A stretch of DNA of 64,000 nt, from assembly GCF_023898315.1 (NCBI RefSeq), contig NC_064616.1, positions 645,416,974 through 645,480,973 on the forward strand. The letters are read 5' to 3'. A program made the position numbers and the translations under genes. The stretch comes from Schistocerca nitens (taxonomy: Eukaryota > Arthropoda > Insecta > Orthoptera > Acrididae). The notes beneath the pieces were generated by a model. The model did no database searches and had not been told where the DNA came from. It was given only the letters and a program-made list of their open reading frames with translations. This document shows positions 1 to 14,020 of this stretch, one piece after another (the first letter of the stretch is position 1; each line of letters starts with the position of its first letter).

Positions 1-2881
<2,881 letters not shown>

Positions 2882-2945
2882 ACAGTTGGACAGGATCGCA
2901 TGACTATAAGTTTAAAATACACGATGATTACCACTAGACCACGGG
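2882..2945 (-). repeat. Degenerate tRNA-like (SINE head) remnant
   Basis: Read on the minus strand, the stretch begins with a block that fits the RNA polymerase III A-box consensus (tggtctagtgg). It continues for a tRNA-like length, but the B-box region is weak. It could be the eroded 5' head of a tRNA-derived SINE; a chance match is possible. Confidence 0.25.
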
Positions 2946-3129
2946 CTCACACAACGTGACAACATCTCGGAAATAGACAACACTTCCTCCTGACACTTCT
3001 GTATCTTACAGTGTTGCCAGATTGTGCAGATGGCTGGACTTAGCATTGTCAAGGGTGGTCGGGTTTATTGGCCACCTTAAGTGAATGACTCCGACTTAGT
3101 CTCTGTGGCAGCTGGCCAGCAGTCAGTTT

Positions 3130-3960
3130 TCATGTCTAAGATTGTATGTCAAGGAAACGGTGAAGTTGGTTGAGTGTTTCTTGAGAGCTAGGGAAAATGG
3201 CGCTCGACGATGTTGAAACCAGTAGTAGGCAGCTTGGTGTTGGACATCCGTAATTCATCACCGAACATGAAGGAAGGAGGCTTGTCTGCTAGGTAAAGCA
3301 TGATAGGGCAGACCTGTGGATGACCTGATGACAATGTACAATGGCAGTGCACGCATATGTGGCATAGAGCGCACCACTCCGTGCACATTGCTGAACAGGG
3401 GGCTCTGCAGCAGACAACCCGTGTGTGTTCTCATGTTGATTCCACAACTATATCAATTACATTTTCTTTGGGCATGGAATCATCAAGATTGGACCATGGA
3501 TCAATATGGCATCATTCAAGCAAAAAGCTGCTTGAAACACACACTACACAACAGATGCAGGCCGGTGTGGACAGTGCTATGCTATGTTATGGGGGCCATT
3601 CCCCTGGGCTTGCATGGGACCTGTGGTAATCATTGAAGGCACCATGGCAGCTGTGGTCAATATAAACAATATTACAGACTACCTGCATCACTTTATGCCT
3701 GATATCTTTCTTGATGGTGATGGTATCTTCCAAATGGATAACTGTTCGTGACACAAGGCCAGAACTGTGCTACAGTGATCTAAGGAGCATGACGGTGAAC
3801 TCATAATGTCTTGGCCACCAAATTTGCCGATCTGAACACTCAACACATCTGGGATGCTATTGGGGGCCAGCTCTGTGCTCATACACCACTGGCCCACAAT
3901 TTATGAACTTGTGTGACCTGCATACAGGCATCTGGTGCCACATACCTTCGCAAACCTACA
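3130..3960 (+). pseudogene. Tc1-like transposase relic
   Basis: Decayed Tc1-type cut-and-paste transposase, readable only by switching frames. Landmarks in order are a block with an LLNRGLCSRQPV-like part of the DNA-binding half, a catalytic-core stretch around 3560-3700 (a VDSAMLCYGG-like strand, then IIEGTMAAV), a second catalytic region near 3715-3760 reading DGDGIFQMDN, and the MSWPPN stretch that precedes the third catalytic residue near 3810. Several stops and frameshifts make it non-functional. I could not find convincing terminal inverted repeats, so element ends are not assigned. It sits downstream of, and antisense to, the FGD-like exons. Confidence 0.7.
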
Positions 3961-4748
3961 AAGGACTTGTCAAATCCATTTTACACACAACTGTTGCTGT
4001 TTTGTGTTCTAAATGTAGACTGACTTGTTATTAAGGAGGTGGTAATAATGTCCTGGGTCACCAGTATGTAAATAATGATGTACTGATTATAATTATGTCC
4101 TTTGAACTAAGAGACAACTTTATTTTTGGGTACATTATCAGTGCACTGTGCTAGTAAGCAGACACTGGGAAGGTTATGCAAAACGCAAACATCCAAACAG
4201 TCTTTAGACGCTGGTTGTACATATGAACAACAGTATACAGGTAACTTTGAAAGCTATCAATGGACCTATTTTCTCAAAAAGCCACACAAACTCCTAAAGA
4301 AACTTTACTGCTTATCACTTAAACTTTGTCTTCTGCAAAGTGGAATCTCAACTAATACAGCAAATACTATGATGACATAGAAACAAAAGTGTGAAAGGCA
4401 CTCAATGTTTATTTATTTGTAGAATTTTAGCTAATAAAAAATAGAAATAAGGCTACTGTATACTCAGCAGCTGCAACTAACAGTGGTTCTGTTCAACTTA
4501 TCAGTCATCATTCAACACTTCATTGTTTGGCAAGTCATTATCTTTCTCCCCTACATCATAAAAACATTATTAATAATTCCAAACAGCAGATGAAGGCATC
4601 TGCTTGTGTGTCTAGCAGTAAAGTTACAACCAGAACCTGTACTGTGTCTCAATTAAATGTCAATAGACCCTAAAATGTCAGACCATTAATAAACACTCCA
4701 CTTTAGAACAACAACAAGAAAGTTTCAACTCTTGCAGTCAACAAGATC

Positions 4749-4751
<3 letters not shown>
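3961..4751. other. No gene recognised
   Basis: AT-rich sequence between the Tc1 relic and the GA microsatellite. Nothing recognisable on either strand. Confidence 0.5.

Positions 4752-4821
<70 letters not shown>
4752..4821. repeat. (GA)n microsatellite
   Basis: About 35 GA units, nearly pure, with one interruption near the right end. Confidence 0.98.
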
Positions 4822-5070
4822 CATTAGCTTAGTTGGACAAAACTGATGAAAAGAGTCAGTTGTATTCTTTCTGAAGGAAACATGTAATTCATATTAAGTT
4901 ATTTACAGAAATTACAGAAAATTAATTTGGGATTTAAAGACTAAGATCTGAACTAATCTTGTCCTGAATATGAGTTCAATACTTCATTACTACACCATCT
5001 TTCCAGACTGGAGGCACTCTATAAAGCAATAGAAGTTTCATTTAATGTATACAATGGAAAAAGGGCCCCT

Positions 5071-5276
5071 TCACAAGTGGCCGCTCAGAAGCACTTCTCT
5101 GCAGTGCACCGAGCCTTCACAGGGCACGGTAGGGCACATTGCTACTGGAGACAGAAGGGGCTCCTCTGTCATTGCACTGTGTTGCTTTGATCTGCCACTA
5201 CTGCTGTGTTTCAGTTCCATCATGGTGTCTGATGAGCAGGATGCCTCTCTTTTACTTCTCTTACTGAATAAGGGAA
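5071..5276 (-). CDS. Candidate last or alternative exon of the FGD-like gene
   Basis: Open block preceded on the minus strand by an acceptor (ttacttctattcag). The exon at 6784-6883 ends after one base of a codon, and this block supplies the next two and stays open for 67 further residues to a TGA at 5073-5071. The peptide is basic and serine-rich (KRSKREASCSSD, HSSSGRSKQ), like the linker that follows FYVE in FGD proteins. An ATTAAA lies 25 bases past the stop and could be a polyadenylation signal. No second PH domain follows, so this may be an alternative end, an internal exon with an unusual donor, or a chance open frame. Only the phase match and the acceptor support it. Confidence 0.4.
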
Positions 5277-6213
5277 CTGAATAGAAGTAATTTAAAAGTA
5301 AGGTTAAGGTATCACCATTTCTCGGAGGAAGAATAGTTAAAGGTTTTTTAAAAAAGGCTACCAATGTACCCAATTCCATGGTGGCTACAAAAGGTAAACA
5401 TACACATGTCACTAAGCCAGCTGACCGTGGGTCACTTTATCACAACAACAAAAACTTTTTCTCGACATTGTTCCTGGTCATGTGTTATTTCCTCCACAGA
5501 CTCATATTGATTGACATTGGAGCAAACAGACGATTACCAAAGTTTTGAGAATTCAAGATCCCATCGCTTCATAGGAAGGTAACTGACAATGAAATTACAT
5601 TTGCTCAAAGCAGGCAGTTGTCTGAAGGCTGTGATTACTTCCCTCCTGTAATTCTTGATGATTAAGGTTTCAGCATGTAATCTTTCTTACTGTGTTAATA
5701 TGGAGACAATTTCTTTTCACAGAGTTTTCAGATGGAACCTCCGTATGGCTAGAAGATATGTAAGATATGTTGAATGTACTTTGGACATTCTTGCTAAGGA
5801 ATGCACAATTTCTGATCAGCATTTGAATATTTCTCCACATATTTTCTGAGGTTATTATAAAAACTTGCTGTGTGTTGCACAGTTTTGTTCATAACCGAGA
5901 CAGATACATATCTGAACACACTTGGTGCACTTGTGGGTTACATAACATGTCAACAGACCCAACACAAGTAGGAGGAAATGTGAGTCACATTCACCAATCA
6001 TCATCTTCTCTGAAGAACTTTTGCCTCCAACATCTGTTGAAAACTTTAATTTTATGCAGTTTATCTGAATATTCCCCACACTCTTTGTTGCATATTGATG
6101 GATGTTTTTCAGCTTCACAGACGAACTCTTCCATATTGACTTCCATCTCTAGCAGTAGTATGACCTAACTGACCATAGTACCAAATAATAGTGAGCAGAA
6201 ATCCCAACGTGTC

Positions 6214-6434
6214 GCCCGCATCTCGTGGTCATGTGGTAGCATTCTCGCTTCCCACGCCTGGGTTCCCGGGTTCGATTCCCGGCGGGGTCAGGGATTTTCT
6301 CTGCCTCGTGATGGCTGGGTGTTGTGTGCTGTCCTTAGGTTAGTTAGGTTTAAGTAGTTCTAAGTTCTAGGGGACTTATGACCACAGCAGCTGAGTCCCA
6401 TAGTGCTCAGAGCCATTTGAACCATTTTTTTGAA
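6214..6434 (+). mobile_element. SINE with tRNA-Gly-like head
   Basis: A 221-bp SINE flanked by a perfect 11-bp target-site duplication (CCCAACGTGTC at 6203-6213 and 6435-6445). The first ~75 bp resemble a tRNA-Gly with a CCC anticodon in an ordinary loop context (cttcccac). A B-box (ggttcgattcc) and an A-box-like gtggtcatgtggtagc are present. A tRNA-unrelated body follows, ending in a short T-run. The perfect duplication and readable tRNA head suggest a relatively young insertion. It lies in the intron between the FYVE exon 6784-6883 and the candidate exon at 5071. Confidence 0.93.
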
Positions 6435-6783
6435 CCCAACGTGTCACAAGCCAACTGTTAACATGTGGCGATACCCAATGCTTGGCCGTTTAGCAGACCC
6501 ACCAGTGACATTGTGTGAAGGCTGCTATTGCAAGCAATGTTCCACCAGCAGTGGCGGTAGTCCACCACTGAGTGCCACGGAAGCTCTGTGGCACTGCACG
6601 TTTGAAGGTTCTCATTTAAACAAATGCTTTATCAGTGGAAGCACCACTGAGAAGTGCTTCTCAATGGCTCTGTGTGAAGGGGGACGGGGGCTAAGATAAA
6701 TTTCATATGCATACCAAATTTATATGTGGTTGATGTCACACAAAACCAGACAGAGAAAAGGTAGAAGTAAAGTAGAAATGTAC

Positions 6784-6883
6784 CTGCCAACAGACTTTCA
6801 TAGCAGTCTACACAAACACGGTCTGGTTGGAATCGTTTGTATTGTAATGGAGCTCGGAAATCTGAACAGTTACTGCAGACGAC
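6784..6883 (-). CDS. FGD6: FGD-like RhoGEF exon: second half of FYVE zinc finger
   Basis: Encodes 33 residues plus one base. The segment contains VVCSNCSDFRAPL and DRVCVDCYESLLA, the third and fourth zinc-binding cysteine pairs and the RVC motif of FYVE domains. Acceptor tttgcgtttcag precedes it and donor gtacat follows. It joins in phase 0 to the exon at 9958-10059, so the conserved CGK ends one exon and VVC begins the next. FYVE domains bind phosphatidylinositol 3-phosphate on endosomes. In FGD proteins this domain follows DH and PH domains and helps localise a Cdc42-type exchange factor. The next exon lies to the left; 5071-5276 is a candidate. Confidence 0.9.
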
Positions 6884-7054
6884 CTGAAACGCAAACATGA
6901 AAACAAATAAGTCCACAGCTAAGGACACTGCGATGACAAAATGACAGATGCACAAAAGAATTTTTGAGAGTGGGCTGTTGCAAAAAAAGTTTGCTATGAG
7001 TTTAAACCATTCCTTCGGTGGAATACGCTGTCTATGATTAATTTATTAAAATTA

Positions 7055-7064
7055 ATAGTAGTAA

Positions 7065-7099
<35 letters not shown>

Positions 7100-7108
7100 A
7101 TAATAATA

Positions 7109-7139
<31 letters not shown>

Positions 7140-7158
7140 CAATAATAATAATGATGAT
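7055..7158. repeat. AGT/AAT/GAT trinucleotide microsatellite
   Basis: Compound trinucleotide array: about 14 AGT units, then AAT, then about 9 GAT units, then mixed AAT/GAT. Confidence 0.95.
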
Positions 7159-7459
7159 AAAAGACTGACTGAACAGTGGCTGTCCGTGATCTGCTACTCA
7201 TGAGGAACAGCAGTTACGTACAGGATTTGCAACAGAACATGCTATACCTGCTGGAAACACAGGTTACTAGAAGCATAACTGGATAAATGGGCGGGTTACA
7301 TCAATAAATACACAAATAAATAATGGAATCAAAATAGAACAGAAAATGACTAACAAAAAATTATTGTATATGGGGCACCATGTGTTGACAGTGTTGATGC
7401 AGAGTCATATTGACTTACTTGAAAACAAATCTGAACTGTGAATTTTGAACAATGGAACA

Positions 7460-7531
7460 TATTATTATTTTCATCATCATCATCATCATCATCATCACCA
7501 CCACCATCATCATTAGTAGCAGTAGTAGTAG
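7460..7531. repeat. TCA/CCA/AGT trinucleotide microsatellite
   Basis: TTA and TCA repeats grade into CCA, then TCA, then AGT units. It is roughly the complement of the array at 7055-7158, about 400 bp away. Confidence 0.9.
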
Positions 7532-7860
7532 ACTACTGCTACAATTACTGTACAGATAACACATGTTTAAGGATAACGCAATTTAAAGGACAATAGAAAA
7601 GAACATTTATACATTGATGCCTTAACTAGACAAAAGCTACAGCAATTTAATGCTACTTCTGCAAAAATTACAACCTGTCCAAAGAACTCTATACTGAAAA
7701 GTTTTAACTGTGGGCAGCATTGTTTGGTGTTTTATGTAGCAGTAACATTCTGCACAATGCTGACTACATGTGACAGGTATTAGACACGAGTCATTCATGT
7801 GAGTATGAACCATGAAGCATAGGGCTGAGTACCTGGATGACACAGGAATAGGCTAATATT

Positions 7861-8673
7861 CCAGGTGGTTACAACTAAACTTTCCCAACATATAACAACA
7901 CAGAAACTAATTACCATACGAGGACCAAACTTGGTAGCATTAATGTCAAGGACATGGGGAAGAGAAATAATGCAGAATGAACTCAATTGAAATACTTTTA
8001 ATGTGCTGCTATGGTACAACATACCAGTATGTAGTGTGTAGTACCGAGAAAGTGGAGAGCAAAGTCAACATGTCATTGTGCGTCCTGTGGTGCAAACTGT
8101 TGTACCATATGGATCTTGTATGGATACCATTTGAGAATGGTTCTAAGCACCTTCCATAAAGTTAACCACAGGACGTTCAATTGTCATGACACAGCATGCA
8201 CACTGCCTGACGATCAGGAATTGTACGCAGCACTGTCTGCCATAGCAACAGTGATTTCATCAACCACCTGTGGTGCAATCGGTTGTCGGCCTCTCCCCGG
8301 AGTGACGCCCAGTTCTCCAGTTGATTTGAACTTCTTCACCATGCTCTGCACAGCAGGTGGACAAAGAAGACCCTTCTGTAATCCATCCAGCCAGCGATAT
8401 TCTCGAATTGCAGCTGCAGCATTACTGTTGTAATGCTGCTCCTTTAGTCCAAGCTGATGCTGACAGGTCAACAAGTGCATTGTGACTGGTCAGGTGGGTG
8501 AGGCTATGAATCACGATGACTGATCACAGCACCTGGTGACCATAGCTGGAATGGGATGGAAATCATGCACCCCGTACTCTGGACATTAATGCTACCAAGT
8601 TTGGTACTTGTACGGTAATTAGTTTCCGTGTTATAATGTGTTAAATTGGGAAAGTTTAATTATAACCACCCGG
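7861..8673 (-). mobile_element. Small DNA transposon with ~100-bp terminal inverted repeats
   Basis: The two ends are inverted copies of each other for about 100 bp (7861-7960 and 8575-8673). Each starts CC[A/G]GGTGGTTA and shares the blocks AAACTTTCCCAA and ACCAAACTTGGTAGCATTAA. TATT flanks both ends (7857-7860 and 8674-8677) and is a plausible 4-bp target duplication. The interior carries one partial helix-turn-helix-like frame on the minus strand and no catalytic domain. I read it as a non-autonomous or internally deleted element; superfamily not determined. It lies in the intron between exons 6784-6883 and 9958-10059. Confidence 0.8.
8214..8480 (-). pseudogene. Partial transposase-like helix-turn-helix frame inside the 813-bp element
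   Basis: Open frame of 88 residues. It contains AAAAIREYRWLDGLQKG and KKFKSTGELGVTPGRGRQP, matching the N-terminal DNA-binding region often called DUF4817 in insect transposon proteins. No DDE/D catalytic part follows. The frame lies between the inverted repeats, so it is most likely a remnant of the element's own protein. Stops occur on both sides. Confidence 0.6.
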
Positions 8674-9957
8674 TATTATACAGATTTTGTGAGTGAGAGA
8701 CACAAACTAGGGGTGGGGTTGTGGGGACAGACGTAGGAAGGGAAGGATCTAGAAAATTATACTCCTCATCTACAGACGTGACATAAGGTTGCTGGTGCAC
8801 TAGTAGACAGTGTAATTGAGTTGTTCAAGCCAGCAACAAGATGTGTTCAGTGGGAGGAAGATGTCAAGATAGGATTGGGATGTTACACAAGTGATAAGTT
8901 TATGGACAATATGTGGAATATATTTTCTACCTGTAAAAGCCTTGGTAAGATTTTAAGCATTTGTGGATAAATACTATTAGTCTCTGACTACACAGAGCCT
9001 AACAGTTTCCAGGCTGTAGAAGATGTATCTTTACAGTAGGAAATGTTAATAGTCTGAAAGAGGAAATTCGGCTGATGTATTGGTGCATTTAATATGTACA
9101 GACATTACTGTGGACCTATTGGATAGGTACATATCAATGTTGAGGAAGATCAAAAGGGGAAATTCAAGTGAAAAGACTATTTATCTCCTGTGAGTCCACA
9201 AGAAAATTAGTGACTCTGTACCGAGGAGTGGGTTATTATTTTGGGTTCACTGAGGGACAAGTGGCCCAGGAACAAATTGGCATGGAAGGGTGCCATCATG
9301 ATTTTAAGTGTGTCTAAGGGTGAAAATCCTCACATTTATAATAAAATAGTAGGATAAAGGGAGAGGCAATGTCTGATGGCGGCAAGGCCATGGACATGAG
9401 GTATATGGGTACTGACAAACAGAAAACAAGATTGCATGTTTGTAATCCCCTATTCATATTCAACTCTCCATCTCAGAAGCGAGTGGTGAGTTGTGCTCTC
9501 AATCACTGTTTTTATTTTATCCAGGAATTTTCATTTCTGTAATGCTTTAACTTTAAAAAAACAATTTTTAAACAAGGCTATCATTACACCAATTCCTCCC
9601 AGTCCTTGTCATAAACCATTTATCACAACCAATTTGCATTGTGGAAAATGTAATAAGTGGATAGGAATCAGGGATGGGTGAACTTGTAGCCCTATATCAT
9701 TATAGGAAATAAGGAAAATAAAACAAGAATTAAGGAGGTAAATAATGGATAAGCAGATAGCGCCATGAACAAAAACTTTTAGATTTTGATTACTACATGA
9801 CAGACAGATCTCTGAAGTACATATCATACTAATAAAGAGTAAAAATGTTAATCAAAGAGAACTTTACCAATACATAAAATGTAGACTGACAGTTGTAACC
9901 AAATTTAAATAGTAACAAAAGGCTGAGCTTCAAACGCACACACTGGAAACTACACAC
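8674..9957. other. Intron sequence, nothing recognised
   Basis: Part of the intron between the two FYVE exons. No repeat family or coding block recognised. Confidence 0.6.
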
Positions 9958-10059
9958 CTTTCCACATGCTCGGCAATGGTGTCGCCGGAATGTTACAGTA
10001 AATACAGCCACACAACACTGACATTTTGTCACTCGGCCATCCTGAATCCACACAGGGAC
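9958..10059 (-). CDS. FGD6: FGD-like RhoGEF exon: first half of FYVE zinc finger
   Basis: Exactly 34 codons, phase 0 at both ends. It begins VPVWIQD (the FYVE WxxD motif), continues with TKCQCC (first cysteine pair), and contains the RRHHCRACGK signature that contacts phosphatidylinositol 3-phosphate. Acceptor cctattccacag and donor gtgtgt flank it. Only 271 bp of intron separate it from the upstream exon at 10331-10469, the shortest intron visible in this gene. All ligand-binding residues I can check are intact, so this is a functional-looking exon rather than a pseudogene. Confidence 0.95.
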
Positions 10060-10330
10060 CTGTGGAATAGGATAATTAATAACACCTTAACAAACAGACC
10101 ATATACTATTGCTTAATATGGTTGATGGCCTCTTCAGCATTTAAGAAAATAAGTAGATGCAATACTCTCCATTAGCTTTAAAAGATCTCTCTAACCTCAA
10201 CATTTACTGATTCTTTAACTGATAACTACTTGGTCATAAACACATATTAATGTGCGTAAAAACACACACAGTCACAAACAAAACAATTGCAAATATATTG
10301 ATATTTCAAAGAGATTTGAATGATTTTTAC

Positions 10331-10469
10331 CTCTTTTCCCAGTTTAAAAGTTTCAGAAAAATTGTCATTATCTTTTGCACTTAATTTGTGGAAGGAAAGT
10401 TGTCGATATGTATAATCCTTTATAGCTGCCTGAAGAGCATCTACCCATTCCTGCCGTTCTTCTTGAGAC
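10331..10469 (-). CDS. FGD6: FGD-like RhoGEF exon: C-terminal helix of PH domain and linker
   Basis: Codes one base plus 46 codons. It starts SQEERQEWVDALQAAI, the C-terminal helix of a PH domain with its conserved tryptophan, and continues with a charged linker ending FKLGKE just before FYVE. The acceptor is the atgttaacag after a T-run. An acceptor 25 bases further upstream would break the reading frame, while this one completes an AG|G arginine codon with exon 31717-31889. Donor is gtaaaa. The upstream intron is about 21.2 kb and full of transposable elements. Confidence 0.9.
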
Positions 10470-10777
10470 CTGTTAACATAAAAAAAACTTTCCATATCTC
10501 CTGTACAACATGAAACACAGATAGGCATAATTATTCACTAACATAAAAAGCAATGAATACTGAATACTGAAATATTACATTACAGAATAACTGGCTTCAT
10601 CAGTTACATTAGTAGGAATACAACTTGCATAAATGTCAGCGGCACCAACAGAGAGAAAAGTGGCTAACTCTGCACAGAAATGATGAAATTGAAGCTGTAT
10701 TATTACCCCTACTGGTTAAAGTCTCTTTCCTCATGGGCTGCGACAGAGTTAAAAGGAAAGGATAATGTACTATTAGA

Positions 10778-10978
10778 TTGGATTGGATTGTTTGGGGGAA
10801 GAGACCAAACAGCGAGGTCATCGGTCTCATCGGATTAGGGAAGGACGGGGCAGGATGTCGGCTGTGCCCTTTCAAAGGTACCATCCCTGCATTTGCCTGG
10901 AGTGATTTAGGGAAATCACGGAAAACCTAAATCAGGATGGCCGAACGCGGGATTGAACAGTCGCCCTCCTGAATGTAA
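10778..10978 (-). mobile_element. tRNA-derived SINE (conserved-core family), copy 1
   Basis: About 200-bp SINE, tail at left, truncated tRNA head at right. It shares with copies at 34295-34483 and 53773-53944 the blocks gacctcgctgtttggtctc, aaagggcac and atcctgatttaggttttccg when read on the minus strand. A 7-bp direct repeat TATTAGA flanks it (10771-10777, 10979-10985). The B-box-like ttcaatcccgcg is present; the A-box part is missing. Confidence 0.88.
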
Positions 10979-10985
10979 TATTAGA

Positions 10986-12334
10986 ACATGGAAGTCTATC
11001 ATTATCCTAATATTTGAAGTTTTAGTACTTATTTAAGAAAGAAATGAGACTTTAACTTCGTGTAACCAGATACTTATTCGGCAAAGTTGTCCTTTGCCTT
11101 GTAAGGTTCCACATACCAACATCCTTAACATCTTGCATATTCTGGCAATTCTTACTCTCTCATGCCCCATTCCTTATAAACGTACTTCCTGCCAGTTTGC
11201 ATTGTAGAAAATGAATGAACTACTCACTATCAAACAAAAGTGAGGCAACAGCTTTCCCAGCTTGGATCTACACTCTAGTGATCAGCAAATCAGTGGTACA
11301 GAGATGAAAAGTAAGGAAATACAGTAAGATCCTTAATATTTAGAGATAATAGTATGAAGATAGAAAGAAAATAACAAGTTTTCAGTTCTATATCAGTTCC
11401 TAGAGCAGATTTTGCACAAGGGGAAAGGGTCATTCTAGCTTGTGTGTCACATGTACAAGCCAAAAGTTGAGCTCTCATCTTAAACCGTTTTCTTTTCCTT
11501 CCCTCATCTTCTCTTCTCCTTCATACTATCATGATTTTCTTACATCTTCCAATTTTTCTCTCTTGAATCATCATCATCCTGTCCACCTACTATACTATAT
11601 ATTACAGTGTTTCTCCAACCCGTGCGGATGTGTATACATCCATATTCCAGAACCTTACTGAAAAAGCAGTCTACACCTTATTTTCTTCACCAGCATATAT
11701 TTTGATACAGAAGGCTTGTTGATTTAATATTGCTTTCCATAATATTGTCAGTTACACTAATGTTTATGAAACTTACAATGCCCAGAAATAATTCATCCAT
11801 ACCTAGAGGATGTGTAGAGTTGTGCACCAACAATAAGTAAAATCATAAAGAAATGGCCTACACACAGTTTCTGCAGTGCACACTCTAGTTTGATTAAAAA
11901 GATCAGTGTAATGCTGGCGAACATTGAAGCCAACTAGAAAAAAGAAAGCAGTTGCCTGGATGCTTTGAGGTCAAAGGAGACAATATCAGAATAAGAATGT
12001 CTGAACAGGGTAGGAGTGATTGATGTCTGGTAAATTGGTTTACGAAATTACCTCAACATTTTAACAAGTGCAGTGCAAGGCATGACATGGTTACTATCTT
12101 CATCGCATGGCTGTAATAAGTGCAGTTTTGCCCGTGTTTACTTGATACTGGAACACTGCAAAACATGTGAACTTGTCTGCCTCAATGATACACTGTTGTC
12201 TGCAGTGGTGACATGAATGCTATTAGATCAGCATCTATTGTTCAGGAGCCACGAACATCTCAAACTGAAATGATTGTATGAAAGTCACTGTTAGCATGCT
12301 GAGAGACAAAATGTAATGTTTTCAGATTAGGGAG
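10986..12334. other. Intron sequence, nothing recognised
   Basis: Part of the 21-kb intron between PH exons. No coding block or repeat family recognised on either strand. Confidence 0.55.
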
Positions 12335-12590
12335 GGAGGGAAAAGAAGATTAGGGTTTCATGTCTCACTGCTGATGAGGTCATTACAGATGGAGCACAAG
12401 CTGGGATAGGTGAAGGATGATGAAAGAAATCAACCCTATCTTTTCAAAGCAATCATCCCAGCATTTGCCTTCTGTGATTTAAGAAAACCATTGAAAACTT
12501 AAAACTGGGTGCTCAAACGAGGATGTGAATGGCTGTCCTCTCAAATTAGATCCAGTGTCTTAATCACTTTGTCATCTTGCTGAGGTCTTC
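12335..12590 (-). mobile_element. Old, near-full-length copy of the conserved-core SINE
   Basis: Strongly diverged but colinear with the copies at 10778, 34295 and 53773. The shared blocks are aggtcatta, cttttcaaagcaa(c/t)catcccagcatttgcc, gtgatttaagaaa and gaaaacttaaa. Unlike the others it keeps the tRNA-like head, read on the minus strand from about 12590 (cagcaagatgacaaagtgat, then agacactggatc). Many substitutions and small indels indicate an old insertion. Confidence 0.65.
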
Positions 12591-13330
12591 AGACGAATCC
12601 CACTTCAACCTGTCCTCCAGTGATGTTTCCATACTTGTTGGAAGCATCAATTATAGCATATAATTGATAAGCTTCAAACTAAGTCCTTTGGGGTTATAGG
12701 CTCAAAGTTTGCCAGCAATCTATTCACACAATCACTAACATGGCATTATTTTCCCACAGAAAAATCAACACAGTCCTTCTTAGCACAAATACATTAATTG
12801 GTCAGTGCTGTCTCACCATTGGTCTTGTTCTCTGTGCCTCTTCATCATCTAGTGTTATTTTTCCACTTATTACATGTTTTGCTTTTGATGCTGTCATTGG
12901 TGTTGCTGCATATCATGGACCACTGGATTCCTAAGCTGTGGAGTTGTTACTTCAAGCACAAACTATGGACAAAATTGCAAGTAAAATTGGACAGAAACTA
13001 ATTAACTCAGTTGAGTCTGAAATATCATTCCAGAAAAATGGCTAATATGTTAATGTCTTGAACTTTGATAAAGGCCTAATATAGATCCACAGACTGAAAC
13101 TCATTTCTCATTTTTGTCACGGAGATCTCTTTCAGAATTTTAAGCAGCCTGTTGTTCCACACATCTCAAAATTGAATTTATTCATTTTCAGCATGCTGGA
13201 TGACACTAATTTTATTGAATCAAAAATAAATGTAACTCTGCACCGGAATAAAAGGTTTAATGTCAAATAATTATATCTTGTTTGGCAAGTACTGTGCTAA
13301 TGGCTCAGCTTTTGTTCCATAATTCAAATA
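12591..13330. other. Intron sequence, nothing recognised
   Basis: No coding block or known repeat recognised. Plus-strand open frames near 12740-13000 are hydrophobic but lack splice context or a known domain. Confidence 0.5.
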
Positions 13331-13545
13331 TAAGGGGCATTCAAAAAGAAATGAGCTGGCATCTGGAATGCGCAAGCCAGTGACAGGAGGGTACTATCGT
13401 GGCGTGTGTAACGAGGTGTGATTCTGACCAGAGCGTGGAAGTTCACAGCCCATCGCTAGAGGGCATGCATGTACGTCACAATGACTATACAGAGCTAGCA
13501 GCAGCATGCAACAATCATCCAATGCTGCCATTTCATTGCAGTGAC

Positions 13546-14020
13546 ATGGAGGCGTCAAAAGAAGAGCAAAGAGGTGTTGTTCATTTTCTGACAGTGGAAG
13601 GAGTAGGAGGAACGGACAGTCATCGACGAATGTCACAAGTGTATGGCAAACAGTGCATGTCCCTTACAAGTGTCAAGCTGTGGCACAAGTGCCTAAAGGA
13701 AGGATGGGTGTCATTAGCTGATGATGAATGGTTTGGAGCACCACACTGCATTACCGATGACATTGTCCAGCTGGTGGATGCACTCATTACTCAGGACCGC
13801 CGAGTGACAGTGAAAGCCATAGCCGCCATGGTCGGATTGAGCATTGGAAATGTTCACACCATCATGAAGGAATGACTGCACATGCACAAAGTTTGTGCCC
13901 AATGGGTGGCCTACAGTCTTCAACAACACCAAGAAGCATGTGGAATGGCCCACTGTCATGCTCATCTGCAGCACTATGCTCGGGAAGGGAATGCGTTCCT
14001 GGGACGAGTGATGGCTGGAC
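13546..14020 (+). pseudogene. Mariner transposase, N-terminal DNA-binding half only
   Basis: From the ATG at 13546 the frame reads MEASKEEQRGVVHFLTVEGV, an N-terminal paired-type helix-turn-helix. A second recognition region follows around 13740-13870 (VTVKAIAAMVGLSIGNVHTI). A stop falls at about 13873, and the frame continues as LHMHKVCAQWVAYSL and CHAHLQHYAREGNAFLGRVM. The first catalytic aspartate motif would come next but is destroyed where the SINE begins. No catalytic residue survives, so it cannot transpose on its own. Confidence 0.85.

Noticed and set aside
6225-6290. A functional tRNA-Gly gene
   Set aside because: The tRNA-like block is continuous with a SINE body inside an 11-bp target duplication, and the acceptor stem is not fully paired.
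7055-7531. Possible CRISPR-like or regulatory array
   Set aside because: Simple trinucleotide microsatellites only; no spacer-repeat structure.
10470-10494. Alternative acceptor upstream (tgttgtacag) for the exon at 10331-10469
   Set aside because: Joining there to exon 31717-31889 shifts the frame into a stop; the acceptor at 10470 restores a perfect PH-domain reading.
10636-10884. 82-codon minus-strand frame
   Set aside because: Falls within the SINE at 10778-10978 and its flank; similar frames appear in every copy.
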